Part shown: in pieces, positions 16,871 to 25,288 of the stretch | Position numbering within the stretch: the first letter of the stretch is position 1 | Layout: each line of letters starts with the position of its first letter | Made by a program: the position numbers and the translations under genes | Source of the DNA: an uncultured Dehalococcoidia bacterium | Lineage (GTDB): Bacteria > Chloroflexota > Dehalococcoidia > Lucifugimonadales > CAJWER01 | Assembly (NCBI GenBank): GCA_958296115.1 | Contig: OY282442.1 | Coordinates: forward strand, 406,001 to 470,000 | DNA length: 64,000 nucleotides | Direction: 5' to 3' | Notes under the pieces: model-generated | Databases searched by the model: none | The model's input: only the letters and a program-made list of their open reading frames with translations | Told to the model about the DNA's origin: nothing

Positions 16871-17890
16871 ATGTTGGAGTACATTGCTCGACGCGCCCTG
16901 CTGGGCGTCTTCACCATCTGGGCGATTTCCGTCCTCGCCTTCTTCATCGTCGAGCTGCCGGAAGGCGATCTGGCGGAGAACAGGTTCGACAGGACAACCT
17001 TCCTGGTCGGAGACGCCGGCCACAGCCGTGAGATAGTCAACCAGATGCGGCTCTACCTCGGTCTCGACAAGCCCATATACCTCCGGTACGGGACCTGGAT
17101 GTGGAACATGCTGCGGCACGGCGACCTGGGGAGGTCCTTCGGCCCCACAGGCGGCGGGCTCGTCAACTTCGTCTCCGTCAAGCAGGTTATCGGCGAAAAG
17201 CTATGGATGACCATCGCCTTGACGGGCTTCACTATCATGGTTACCTGGACATTGGCGATTCCAATAGGCATCTACTCCGCGGTCAGGCAGCACTCGGTCG
17301 GCGACTACGTGTTCACCTTCATCGGATTCACCGGCTTGGCGGTCCCGGACTTCCTGCTGGGCCTCGTCCTCATGTACATCGCGTTCGCCTACTTCGATCA
17401 GAGCGTGGGCGGCCTCTTCTCCGCGGACTACCAGAACGCGCCCTGGAGCATCGCCAAGCTCCGCGACCTGGTCTCCCATCTCTGGGTGCCCGCCGTCGTG
17501 CTCGGCACGTCGGGAACCGCCAGCCTCATACGCATCATGCGCAACAACCTGCTGGACGAGCTCAACAGGCCATACGTCGTCACGGCCAGGGCCAAGGGCG
17601 TCAACGTTTGGAGGCTGATACTCAAGTACCCCGTGCGTGTCGCCGTCAACCCGCTCATCAGCACGATAGGGTACCTACTCCCAGCCCTCATAAGCGGCAG
17701 CGTCATCGTCTCCGTCGTGCTCAGCCTGCCGACGATTGGCCCCGTGCTGCTGACTGCAATCGAGGACGAGGACGTCTACCTGGCCGGGTTCATCGTCCTG
17801 CTCGCGGGCATTATGACCGTGGTGGGCACTCTGCTATCGGACATCCTGCTCGCCATCGTGGACCCCAGAATCAAGTTCGGCGGACGCTGA
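16871..17890 (+). CDS. DppB-type ABC transporter permease (orphan)
   Basis: A 339-residue inner membrane permease of the DppB/OppB type with an N-terminal helix (MLEYIARRALLGVFTIWAIS), five further membrane segments and the EAA-like loop VVTARAKGVNVWRL near residue 235 that contacts the ATPase. It would carry peptides, or another small solute, with partner subunits. No DppC, ATPase or binding protein is adjacent; instead a TIM-barrel isomerase follows. A second DppB of the same subfamily at 18803 is reduced to its first segment. The loop from about 35 to 75 lacks the usual PGD motif and reads PEGDLAENRF, so it is a divergent subfamily. Confidence 0.85.
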   Translation: MLEYIARRALLGVFTIWAISVLAFFIVELPEGDLAENRFDRTTFLVGDAGHSREIVNQMRLYLGLDKPIYLRYGTWMWNMLRHGDLGRSFGPTGGGLVNFVSVKQVIGEKLWMTIALTGFTIMVTWTLAIPIGIYSAVRQHSVGDYVFTFIGFTGLAVPDFLLGLVLMYIAFAYFDQSVGGLFSADYQNAPWSIAKLRDLVSHLWVPAVVLGTSGTASLIRIMRNNLLDELNRPYVVTARAKGVNVWRLILKYPVRVAVNPLISTIGYLLPALISGSVIVSVVLSLPTIGPVLLTAIEDEDVYLAGFIVLLAGIMTVVGTLLSDILLAIVDPRIKFGGR

Positions 17891-17922
17891 CCGAGAACGC
17901 CGGTTCGCCACTCACGAGCTGC

Positions 17923-18798
17923 ATGAATATCATCCTCAATTCCAAGTTCTTCGGAGCGCTGACGGTCGAAGGACTGGGCCGCAAGGTCGCCGAGCTTGGC
18001 TACGACGGCATCGACGTCAACGTCAGGGAGGGCCACCCGGTCAACCCTTGCAATGCCGTCCATACCCTGCCCGCGGCCGCGCGTCTCTGGGCGGACATGG
18101 GCATCGCGTTCCCCCTCGCGACGGCCCCCGTGGACATGGTGGACCCAGCGTCGCCCGAGGCCGCTCGTCTCTACGAGGCTTGCGCTCGAGCCGGCGTCCC
18201 CCGGCTCAAGCTGGGCTTCTGGAGGTTCTCGAAGGGCGACCGATACTGGGATGCGGTCAGCCGCGCTCGCGACGCTCTCGAAGGCTTCGCGCGGCTCAGC
18301 GAACAGTGGGGAGTCCAGACCTGCTACCAGGTCCACAGCGGCCCCAACCTCGGATCGAACTGCGCCGGCCTGATGCACCTCATACACGGCTTCGACGCCC
18401 GGCTCGTAGGCGCATATCCGGACACCGGCCACATGGCCCTGGACGGCGAGGACTGGGACATGGGCTTCGCCATGCTCGAAGGCCGCCTCTCTATCATCGG
18501 CGCCAAGGATGCGCGGCACGCGCCGCGCCCGCCCGGCGAGACTCCGAGATACACCCCTAAGTTCGTGAAGCTCGGCGACGGCAGCATAGACTGGGACAGG
18601 TGCATCGGGGCATTGCGCCGCGTCGGATTCGACGGCCCCATATCGGTCCACACGGAGTACGACTTCGACGAGTCGATCATCCGACAGGTCGGCTATGCGG
18701 ACTCGACGCCTCCGAATCTCGACGAGTGGGCCATGGAAGACGCCGCCTTCTTGAGACGGACACTCGACCGCGCCGAAGCGCCAGCCGGCTTGGACTGA
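17923..18798 (+). CDS. sugar phosphate isomerase/epimerase-like TIM-barrel protein
   Basis: A 291-residue protein of the AP endonuclease 2/xylose isomerase-like TIM-barrel family. The first strand reads MNIILNSKFFGALTVEGLGRKVAELGYDGIDV; likely metal ligands are in YPDTGHMALDG (Asp/His near 162), IIGAKDA and VHTEYDF. The usual partners of such proteins are sugar or inositol isomerases or epimerases; the substrate cannot be inferred. ATG 17923 is used because upstream sequence overlaps the permease end. It sits between a complete and a truncated DppB gene, suggesting a former uptake-and-catabolism operon. Confidence 0.75.
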   Translation: MNIILNSKFFGALTVEGLGRKVAELGYDGIDVNVREGHPVNPCNAVHTLPAAARLWADMGIAFPLATAPVDMVDPASPEAARLYEACARAGVPRLKLGFWRFSKGDRYWDAVSRARDALEGFARLSEQWGVQTCYQVHSGPNLGSNCAGLMHLIHGFDARLVGAYPDTGHMALDGEDWDMGFAMLEGRLSIIGAKDARHAPRPPGETPRYTPKFVKLGDGSIDWDRCIGALRRVGFDGPISVHTEYDFDESIIRQVGYADSTPPNLDEWAMEDAAFLRRTLDRAEAPAGLD

Positions 18799-18802
18799 AC
18801 CG

Positions 18803-18943
18803 ATGCTCGCATATATCGCCGGACGGCTCATACTTGCCGCCTTCACCGTGTGGGCGATCTCGCTACTCGCCTGGTTCATCATCCAGCTGCCCCAGGGCGA
18901 CCTGGTTGACGAGTACTTCGAAGCCCTCATGCAAGAGAACTAG
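18803..18943 (+). pseudogene. N-terminal remnant of a second DppB-type permease
   Basis: ATG 18803 to TAG 18943 encodes 46 residues. Residues 1-35 (MLAYIAGRLILAAFTVWAIS, then LLAWFIIQLPQGDL) match the start of the permease at 16871 almost position by position, including the rare PxGDL ending. After it come only VDEYFEALMQEN and a stop; the remaining 300 residues are missing and the acyl-CoA ligase begins 12 bp later. It may be a deletion remnant. A functional single-pass peptide is less likely but possible, since the frame is intact and starts 4 bp after the isomerase stop. Confidence 0.6.
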
Positions 18944-18955
18944 CGAGGCAAGCAA

Positions 18956-20548
18956 ATGCCATACAACACAGTCGGAAAGCGGAATCTGCGCAGGCTGATA
19001 GAGCAGAAGGCCGAGGAGCGCCCCCACAAGACCTTCATATTCTTCGAAGAGGCAGACCAGCTCGCCCGGACCTACAGCTACCTCCAATTCGACCAGATGG
19101 TCAACAGGACAGCGAACGCCCTGATAGAGCTCGGCGTCCGCAAGGGCGACAAGGTCAACCTCCACCTCACGAACAGCCCGGAGTTCATGTTCCTGTGGTT
19201 CGCAACCGCGAAGATCGGGGCGGTGATGATGCCCACCAACCCGCTTTCGCCCCCGGACGAGCTCGCGTACCCGTTGGCGCACTCGGAGAGCGTCGTGAGC
19301 GTAACGCAGCCGGACCTGCTGCCGAACATCGAGGCCGTCCGGGCCCGGTGCCCCAGCCTCCGCAGCGTCCTGCTGGCCCGCTCGGACGACGCGCCGGAGG
19401 GCGCGGCGCCCTTCGACAGCCTCGTGGCGGCCCAGTCCGACGAGCTGCGCGGCGCGGACCTCGAGCCCCTCGACGAGGCGGCCATCATGTACACGTCCGG
19501 CACCACGAGCCTGCCCAAGGGCGTGTTGGCAACACACGCCAACTACGTCTTCCTCGGCGAGGTCCTGGCCAAGAACATGCGGATGGGCCCGGACGACCGC
19601 CACCTCGTTACCCTGCCCCTGTTCCACGCCAACGCCCAATACTACTCTGTCATGTCCTCGCTGACCGTGGGCGGGAGCGCCGCGCTGATGCCCCGGTTCA
19701 GCGCGTCGCGCTTCATGAAGCAGGCCATACGCTACGAATGCACTATCACCAGCCTGTTCGCTGCGCCGATGCGGATGATACTCGCCCAGCCGCGCGACCC
19801 GCGCGAGCGGCAGAACAGCTTCCGCCTCGTCATATTCGCGCAGAACGTCACCGAGGCGCAGCTCGCAGAGTGGGAAGAGCGGTTTGGCGCTTCCCTGATG
19901 CAGATATACGGCATGACCGAGACGATGGGACAGCCCCTGACGAACCCCGTCGATTACACCAGGCGCAACATGACCATCGGGATGCCCACCCTGCCATACG
20001 AATGCAAGGTCGTGGACCCGGACGGGGAGGAGGTTCCGGAGGGCGAGGCGGGCGAGCTGCTCGTGCGAGGGACGCCAGGATGGACGATAATGAAGGGCTA
20101 CTTCAAGGACGCGGAGGCGACTGCGAGGACTATCAGGAACGGCTGGCTCTGGACAGGCGACGTGGTGGAGGTGGACCCGGACGGCTACTTCAGGTTCGTG
20201 GACCGCGCCAAGGACATGATCAAACGCGCGGGCGAGAACGTGGCCGCGGGCGAGGTGGAGGCTGTTATCAAGAAGCATCCCAAGGTCGCCGACGCCGCGG
20301 TCATCGGCGTCCCTGACGAGATGCGCGACGAGTCCATCAAGGCGTTCGTAATCCTGAAGGACGGCGAGCGGGCCACCGAGCGGGAGATCATCGAATACTG
20401 CGCGGCGCGCCTGTCCAAGTTCAGAGTGCCGGAGTTCGTCGAGACGCGCGGCGAGTTTCCTCGCACGTCCGTGGGCAAGATCCAGAAACACATACTGCGC
20501 CGCGAGGAGCTCGCCGCAGAGAACGCAGAGGACGGAGAAAAGGCATGA
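18956..20548 (+). CDS. AMP-dependent acyl-CoA synthetase/ligase (CaiC-like)
   Basis: A 530-residue adenylate-forming enzyme that activates a carboxylic acid with ATP and joins it to CoA. Visible motifs are YTSGTTSLPKG near residue 178 (phosphate loop), YGMTETMGQP near 318, GWLWTGDVVEVDPDGYFRF near 398 (adenylate ring), and GKIQKHIL near 510, whose first Lys is the adenylation lysine. It is closest in look to CaiC/long- and medium-chain ligases. A Shine-Dalgarno-like GCGAGG precedes the ATG. It may share a transcript with the sugar isomerase-like gene upstream. The acid used is not known. Confidence 0.85.
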   Translation: MPYNTVGKRNLRRLIEQKAEERPHKTFIFFEEADQLARTYSYLQFDQMVNRTANALIELGVRKGDKVNLHLTNSPEFMFLWFATAKIGAVMMPTNPLSPPDELAYPLAHSESVVSVTQPDLLPNIEAVRARCPSLRSVLLARSDDAPEGAAPFDSLVAAQSDELRGADLEPLDEAAIMYTSGTTSLPKGVLATHANYVFLGEVLAKNMRMGPDDRHLVTLPLFHANAQYYSVMSSLTVGGSAALMPRFSASRFMKQAIRYECTITSLFAAPMRMILAQPRDPRERQNSFRLVIFAQNVTEAQLAEWEERFGASLMQIYGMTETMGQPLTNPVDYTRRNMTIGMPTLPYECKVVDPDGEEVPEGEAGELLVRGTPGWTIMKGYFKDAEATARTIRNGWLWTGDVVEVDPDGYFRFVDRAKDMIKRAGENVAAGEVEAVIKKHPKVADAAVIGVPDEMRDESIKAFVILKDGERATEREIIEYCAARLSKFRVPEFVETRGEFPRTSVGKIQKHILRREELAAENAEDGEKA

Positions 20549-20724
20549 CGAGGAGTTGCTGGAAGGGCGGCTCCGCAAGAGTCTCCAGGAGGCGGTAACA
20601 GCGTTGGGCCAAGAAGGGCGTTCGATCCGGAGGAGTTCACGGCAGCGATGGACGACCACCTGCGAGAGGGGCGCGCTGAATTATCCTCGCCCTGGCCTTC
20701 CTGTCGTGAAGGGATAGGGAGGTT

Positions 20725-20741
20725 GCAGGCGGGACGCCTGC
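20725..20741. repeat. GCAGGCG-GGA-CGCCTGC palindromic repeat
   Basis: A perfect 7-bp inverted repeat around GGA. Copies also occur at 33085-33101 (perfect), near 33933 (imperfect) and 56909-56925 (perfect), each close to one of the structured RNA elements B, C or D. The remainder of the 20549-20724 gap shows no convincing gene. Confidence 0.6.
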
Positions 20742-20744
20742 GCT

Positions 20745-20916
20745 CCTTCGTCTATGTTCGCGTTGTCTCTGTCGGGCTCCTTTCTGTTGGCGCTCCGGCG
20801 GGTTCTAGCCGCTTCTGCGCCTGATTCACCCTCTCCCGTCGGGGGAGGGGACGCAGGGCGGGGCATTCACATTCGCCCTCACCCTGGCCCTTCCCCCGTG
20901 AGGGAGAGGGAACTTG
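20745..20916. repeat. palindromic-repeat tail of structured element copy C
   Basis: Reading leftward from the RNA hairpin, this stretch holds the same CCCTCTCCC/GGGTGAGGG palindromes as the tail of copies A and B, then the conserved CCGGAGCGCCAACAG and GAAAGGAGC blocks (seen here in reverse complement at about 20775-20800) and the CGAACATAGACGAAGG block at its outer end. It closes a 0.95-kb gap between the acyl-CoA ligase and the toxin-antitoxin pair. Confidence 0.6.
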
Positions 20917-21390
20917 GCGGGTCTTGCGACCCGCGTCCTGTCTACTCCTGATTCCCCCGCTCACACGGGGGATTGAGTATGCCCTGCAAGGCAGTGACTC
21001 CGGTAATCGCTTCGGGGATGCCGACGTCGCGCGACCGCCGACACTTGGGGTTGCAAACCCCACCCCGGGCTTTCCCGGACGGCTGACGGCTCTTTGCGGA
21101 GCCGCCTGCGTTCGCGCTTGGGCCTTCCACCCGCCAAGGCGTCGGGCTGCGCTGGCTACGGTCCTCCCGGTCGTCCGAGAGTCCGCACCTGGAACGGGGG
21201 GAGACGCATTTGGCACTACGTCCTCCTGGCGGGACGCCGAAAACACAGACCGACCTTCCCGTACCGCGGCTGGTCCCATCCCAACATCAGCGACGGCATG
21301 ATGCCAAAGGCAGAGGTCAATCTGCGCCCGTTTGGAGTACGCCCCTTCGGGCCGTCTACCAGACTAGCACGGCTGTTCTCGGCGTGTCAA
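20917..21390 (-). ncRNA. multicopy structured RNA element, copy C
   Basis: The promoter lies on the minus strand: TTGACA (21390-21385), 18 bases, TAGTCT (21366-21361). The RNA would run from about 21354 to the GCGGGTC-GCAA-GACCCGC hairpin at 20934-20917. This is the most divergent of the four copies and is the informative one: hairpin 20954-20971 reads CCCCCGT-GTGA-GCGGGGG, where the second pair changed from U.G to C-G, the seventh from C-G to U.G, and the loop from GAGA to GTGA, all still a paired GNRA hairpin. Reading frames that are open in the other copies are broken here. Confidence 0.65.
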
Positions 21391-21495
21391 GGGGCAGTTT
21401 GGGGCAATTTTGGAGTGATTGCCCTTGCCTTGGTCAGCCGACGCCCTGAAGGCTGACGTGCCTTGTGTTAGGATGATGTATCTGGAGGTATAGTC

Positions 21496-21723
21496 ATGGT
21501 TGCGGTACGAGAGAAGTTTGCGAGCCAGGCATCCCCAGCGCTGCTGAAGGGGTTGCGCGAGATCGCGCGCAGGGAAGGGCGGGACTTCCACGACGTGCTG
21601 GAAGACGCCATGAGCGATTACATCGTGGGCAGGGCGGATGAGAAGGTCCGCCCCGAAGTGATGGCACACTTCCGGGACAGCGTAGAGAGGCACCGCCTCC
21701 TCTACGAGTTGCTCGCCCAATGA
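21496..21723 (+). CDS. antitoxin of a Doc-type toxin-antitoxin pair
   Basis: A 75-residue protein with a good Shine-Dalgarno (GGAGGT, 21483-21488). The N-terminal half (KFASQASPALLKGLREIARREGRD) looks like a ribbon-helix-helix DNA-binding segment: one short strand and two helices. The charged C-terminal half would bind and block the toxin. Its stop overlaps the toxin start (ATGA at 21720), the usual arrangement that ensures coupled synthesis. It is not a Phd homologue that I can recognise. It likely represses its own promoter, placed just after structured element C. Confidence 0.75.
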   Translation: MVAVREKFASQASPALLKGLREIARREGRDFHDVLEDAMSDYIVGRADEKVRPEVMAHFRDSVERHRLLYELLAQ

Positions 21724-22106
21724 CGCATGACTTCCCCGCTATCGCGGAAGTCCTAGCCATACACGATGAGCTGATCCGCGAGTTCGGCGGCTCAATGGGG
21801 CTCCGCGACCCAGCCGGCCTGGAATCCGCTCTGATGCGTCCGCAGATTGGGTACTACGACAGCCTCCTCGAGGAGACCGCCGCGTTGCTGGAAAGTCTCG
21901 CCATGAACCATCCGTTCGTGGACGGCAACAAGCGGGCAGCCTTCGGCGCAACTGACCTTTTCCTACGCATGAACGGCCACTTCATAGACTGCGACGACCG
22001 CGAAGCCTACACGTTCTTCATGGGCCTGTTCGAGACGAACTCGTTCCGGTTCGATCGGCTTCTATCGTGGCTGAAGGAGAACGTCAAGCCGATCTCAGCG
22101 CCTTGA
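21720..22106 (+). CDS. doc: Doc-family Fic-fold toxin
   Basis: A 128-residue Fic/Doc protein. [12 protein letters not shown] near residue 63 is the Doc form of the Fic motif HxFx(D/E)GN(G/K)R; the Lys in place of the second Gly marks Doc rather than AMP-transferring Fic. LESALMRPQ near 35 is another typical Doc segment. P1 Doc phosphorylates EF-Tu and stops translation; this homologue is expected to do the same. It overlaps the antitoxin gene by 4 bp and the convergent zwf by 12 bp. Toxin and antitoxin form a complete type II pair. Confidence 0.88.
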   Translation: MTHDFPAIAEVLAIHDELIREFGGSMGLRDPAGLESALMRPQIGYYDSLLEETAALLESLAMNHPFVDGNKRAAFGATDLFLRMNGHFIDCDDREAYTFFMGLFETNSFRFDRLLSWLKENVKPISAP

Positions 22107-23582
22107 ATTCACTCCGTTGACCGCAGTCAGCCATTTGCGCCCGTCGGCGGCTAGGAGCAGGTCGGCCGCTTCCGGTCCATGAGAACCCGGCTCGTAAGGG
22201 TGCAGGGGTGAATCGGGGTAAGGGTCCTCCCATGCGGCTATCAGCGGATCGACGATACTCCACGCCTCCTCGATCTGGTCGCTGCGGATGAAGAGGGACG
22301 CATCGCCGTCGAGGGCGTCCTGAAGCAACCGTTGGTACGCCTCCGGGATGGTCTGCCCGTCGAAAGCGGACTCATAGTGGAACTCCATGCTCATCGGCTC
22401 CATGTCCATGCCGCGGTCGGGGACCTTGACCTCGAAGTCCAGGTGGACTCCCTCGTCCGGTTCGATAAGGATGGAGAGCATGTTGGGGTTCAGCTCCCTG
22501 CTGATCCCATCGGCGAAGAGGTGATGCGGCGGTCGCCGAAACTCTATCACCACCTCGGAGACCTTCTCGGCGAGCGCCTTGCCGGACCGCAGATAGAACG
22601 GCACTCCCTGCCAGCGCCAATTGTCCACGTGGAGCCGCAGCGCCGCGTATGTGGAGGTCGTGGACCCATCGGGCACGCCCGGCTCCCCGCGGTATCCCCT
22701 GTACTGCCCCCGCGCCGCATGAATGGCCGCCTCACTGGGCGTCCATCGTCGGACGGCCTGGAGGACCTCGGCCTTCTTGTTGCGCAGTGACTCCGCGTCC
22801 ATCGAGACCGGCGGCTCCATCGCCACGATGGACAACACCTGCAGCAGGTGGTTCTGGATCATGTCCCGCACCACTCCAGCGCCGTCGTAGTATCCCGCCC
22901 GGTCGCCCAGCCCGACCTTCTCCGCAACGGTGATCTGCACGTTATCTACGAAGTTGCGGTTCCAGATCGGCTCGAATATCGCGTTGGCGAACCGGAAGAC
23001 CAGTAGATTCTGAACCGTCTCTTTGCCCAGATAGTGGTCGATTCGATAGATCTGGCTTTCGTCGAAGACGGCGTGGACCTCCCGGTTCAGCTCCCGCGCC
23101 GAGTCCAAGTCCCACCCGAACGGCTTTTCGATAACCACTCGCCGCCATCCATACCCCTCCGAGGCGAGGCCGGACGAGCCGAGACCGGCGACCGCCTGGC
23201 CGTACAGCGTCGGCGCGATGGAAAGGAAGAAGAGCCGATTGGCGCGCTCGGCGCCCCCCTCCAACTCCTCCAGGCTCCTCCGCAGGCGTTGCATGTCCTC
23301 GGCGCTCCCAAGGTCCCCCTGGCAGTACCTGAGCCGGGCGGCGAACTCCCTCCACCTGTGGGGCCGCTGCGCCGCGGCGTCACTGGAGCCGGCCACCCCT
23401 GGCCACATGCGCTCCCTGAACTCAACATCCGTGAACGACGACCGTGACATGCCCACGATGTTGAATCTGTCCGGCATTCGACCCTTTAGCCACAGGTTGA
23501 AGAGGGCCGGGAGCAGCTTCCGCGACATCAGGTCGCCGGACGCACCCATGACGACTATGGTCGTGGCCTCGCCGTTCTGCAT
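22095..23582 (-). CDS. zwf: glucose-6-phosphate 1-dehydrogenase
   Basis: A 495-residue G6PDH that oxidises glucose-6-phosphate to 6-phosphogluconolactone with NAD(P). The start ATG 23582 ([28 protein letters not shown]) is preferred to an upstream ATG at 23657, because the Rossmann motif GASGDL must lie near the N-terminus and the transaldolase stop is at 23596. The active-site segment RIDHYLGKE(T) near residue 176 contains the catalytic His region. It follows tal by 13 bp on the same strand, giving a zwf/tal pentose-phosphate operon. No gnd or pgl is adjacent. Its 3' end overlaps the end of doc. Confidence 0.93.
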   Translation of the reverse strand: MQNGEATTIVVMGASGDLMSRKLLPALFNLWLKGRMPDRFNIVGMSRSSFTDVEFRERMWPGVAGSSDAAAQRPHRWREFAARLRYCQGDLGSAEDMQRLRRSLEELEGGAERANRLFFLSIAPTLYGQAVAGLGSSGLASEGYGWRRVVIEKPFGWDLDSARELNREVHAVFDESQIYRIDHYLGKETVQNLLVFRFANAIFEPIWNRNFVDNVQITVAEKVGLGDRAGYYDGAGVVRDMIQNHLLQVLSIVAMEPPVSMDAESLRNKKAEVLQAVRRWTPSEAAIHAARGQYRGYRGEPGVPDGSTTSTYAALRLHVDNWRWQGVPFYLRSGKALAEKVSEVVIEFRRPPHHLFADGISRELNPNMLSILIEPDEGVHLDFEVKVPDRGMDMEPMSMEFHYESAFDGQTIPEAYQRLLQDALDGDASLFIRSDQIEEAWSIVDPLIAAWEDPYPDSPLHPYEPGSHGPEAADLLLAADGRKWLTAVNGVNSRR

Positions 23583-23595
23583 CGCGCGGGACTGC

Positions 23596-24717
23596 TCAGG
23601 CCCCCGTATCCGCCGCAACCGCGCTGGGCGCCAGGAGCCTGTCCCTCTTGGCCCCAATGTCCGACAGCAGCGCGTCGTAGGACTCGGCGAAGAGCCGCAC
23701 GCCCTCGGACAGCAACCCGTCGGTCACCTCGTCCATGTGGACGCCCGCTTCCCGAAGACTCGCCATCAGCCGCTCCGCCCCGTCAACGTCCTGCTCGAGG
23801 GTCGCCGCAACCGCGCCGTGGTCCATGAACGCCAGAAGCGTCGCCTCGGGCATCGTGTCCACCGTGTCGGGACCGATCAGCGCCTCAGGGTACAGCACGT
23901 CGCTGTAGTTGGGGTTCTTGGCGCTCGTGCTCGCCCACAGCGGGCGCTGAACGCGGGCCCCGTCAGCAGCCAGCGAAGCGAAGCGCTCCGAACCGAAGTC
24001 CTCCTTGAAGTCGCGGTAGGCCAGCTTTGCGTTCGCAATCGCCGCCTTGCCCTTCAGGTCGTCCCGCGCGTCCCCAAGATGCGAATCCACCGCCGTATCC
24101 ACCCGGCTGACGAAGAAGGAGGCCACCGACGCCACCTTGCTCACGTCGCCCCCAGAGCGCCGAAGCTCCTCGAGCCCTGACATGTACGCGCTCCGCGCCT
24201 CCCGGTACGCCTCCAGCGAGAACGTGAGCGTGACGTTGACGTTGACACCCTCCCCAATGAGCCTCTCGACGGCGGGAATGCCCGCGGGCGTCGCCGGAAC
24301 CTTGACCATAACGTTCGGGCGGTCCAGGAGCTCGAACAGCCGCCTGCCCTCGACGATGGTCCCAAGGGTGTCGTTCGCCAGACGCGGGCTCACTTCGAGG
24401 GAGGCGTACCCGTCCACCTCGTCCGACTCCTCGTATGCGGCTCGGAGAAGGTCGGCGGCGGAGCGAATGTCCTCGACGGTGATAGCTTCGTATATCCCCT
24501 CGACGTCTTTGCCGGCGGAGACGAGCGCCTCGAACGCGGCATCGTAATCGCTGCCCTCGGCGACCGCCTTCTGGAAGATGGTCGGGTTCGACGTGAGGCC
24601 GGTAACCCCCAGGTCGATGAGCCGCCCCAACTCCCCGGACTCGATCATGCCCCGGCTGACGTTGTCGTACCAGACCGACTGCCCAATGTTCCGTACTTGC
24701 CGAATCGAGCTGTTCAT
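23596..24717 (-). CDS. tal: transaldolase
   Basis: A 373-residue transaldolase of the longer type. Typical stretches: [13 protein letters not shown] at the start, [15 protein letters not shown] near residue 38, [15 protein letters not shown] near 137 (the Schiff-base Lys in VKVPAT), [11 protein letters not shown] near 160, and [19 protein letters not shown] near 250. It moves a dihydroxyacetone unit between sugar phosphates in the non-oxidative pentose phosphate pathway. It is the first gene of an operon with zwf, 98 bp from tRNA-Gln, with no obvious regulator nearby. Confidence 0.93.
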   Translation of the reverse strand: MNSSIRQVRNIGQSVWYDNVSRGMIESGELGRLIDLGVTGLTSNPTIFQKAVAEGSDYDAAFEALVSAGKDVEGIYEAITVEDIRSAADLLRAAYEESDEVDGYASLEVSPRLANDTLGTIVEGRRLFELLDRPNVMVKVPATPAGIPAVERLIGEGVNVNVTLTFSLEAYREARSAYMSGLEELRRSGGDVSKVASVASFFVSRVDTAVDSHLGDARDDLKGKAAIANAKLAYRDFKEDFGSERFASLAADGARVQRPLWASTSAKNPNYSDVLYPEALIGPDTVDTMPEATLLAFMDHGAVAATLEQDVDGAERLMASLREAGVHMDEVTDGLLSEGVRLFAESYDALLSDIGAKRDRLLAPSAVAADTGA

Positions 24718-24814
24718 TGCGCCGGGCCTCCCTTCTCGTATCTCCCTCGACCAGTCTATCAGAAGAAGCGAGAGCGGTCAGCGGCAGTGGAACCTGGCGC
24801 GAGATGAGGTTGGT

Positions 24815-24889
24815 TGGCTGCCCGGCCAGGATTCGAACCTGATTCTAAGGATCCAAAGTCCTTCGTGATACCAATTACACCACCGGGCA
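24815..24889 (-). tRNA. tRNA-Gln (anticodon TTG)
   Basis: On the minus strand the acceptor stem is TGCCCGG/CCGGGCA. The anticodon arm is AAGGA-CTTTGGA-TCCTT with loop anticodon TTG, the T arm contains GGTTCGAATCC, and discriminator G and an encoded CCA end the gene at 24815. All stems pair. It lies between tal and the DUF5808-like gene, both also leftward. Confidence 0.95.
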
Positions 24890-24898
24890 GCGATCGGC

Positions 24899-25186
24899 CT
24901 ACGACTCGCCGCCGCTTCGTTGCGCCCCAGCGAGGAGCCTCCGCGCCCCAGCAGCCAGGTGGCACAGGTTGACCGACCAGCCGACGCCGAAGACCGGAGG
25001 AGTGAGTATCCTGGGGTCGTCAGGGTTCCAGAGACGCTCGCGCAGCCGGGCCGCCGTCGGGACGCGGAACTCGTATGGCGCCCCGAGGAAGCGGCCGCTG
25101 GGCTGTTTCGAGCGGAACGCATAGACGACCGTCGCGACCGCGAAGGCCGTTACCGCGATGCGGGCTATGGCAGCCAAGTGTCTCAT
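24899..25186 (-). CDS. small membrane-anchored DUF5808-like protein
   Basis: A 95-residue protein with one N-terminal hydrophobic helix (about 5-23), then RFLGAPYEFRVPTAARLRER and the DUF5808-type motif WNPDDPRIL...FGVGWSVN (near residues 53-72). The family is small and uncharacterised; members usually have one or more membrane helices. It lies 10 bp beyond tRNA-Gln in the same direction and upstream of nothing else, so it has its own promoter. Function unknown. Confidence 0.65.
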   Translation of the reverse strand: MRHLAAIARIAVTAFAVATVVYAFRSKQPSGRFLGAPYEFRVPTAARLRERLWNPDDPRILTPPVFGVGWSVNLCHLAAGARRLLAGAQRSGGES

Positions 25187-25288
25187 CGAATTGTGAATGA
25201 GGGGCGGGGAATGTAGAATTGAGCGGTAGGACTCTCCCCTAATTGTACATCCTCATCTCTACATTCTCAATTCACGAGGAACCTCAAA

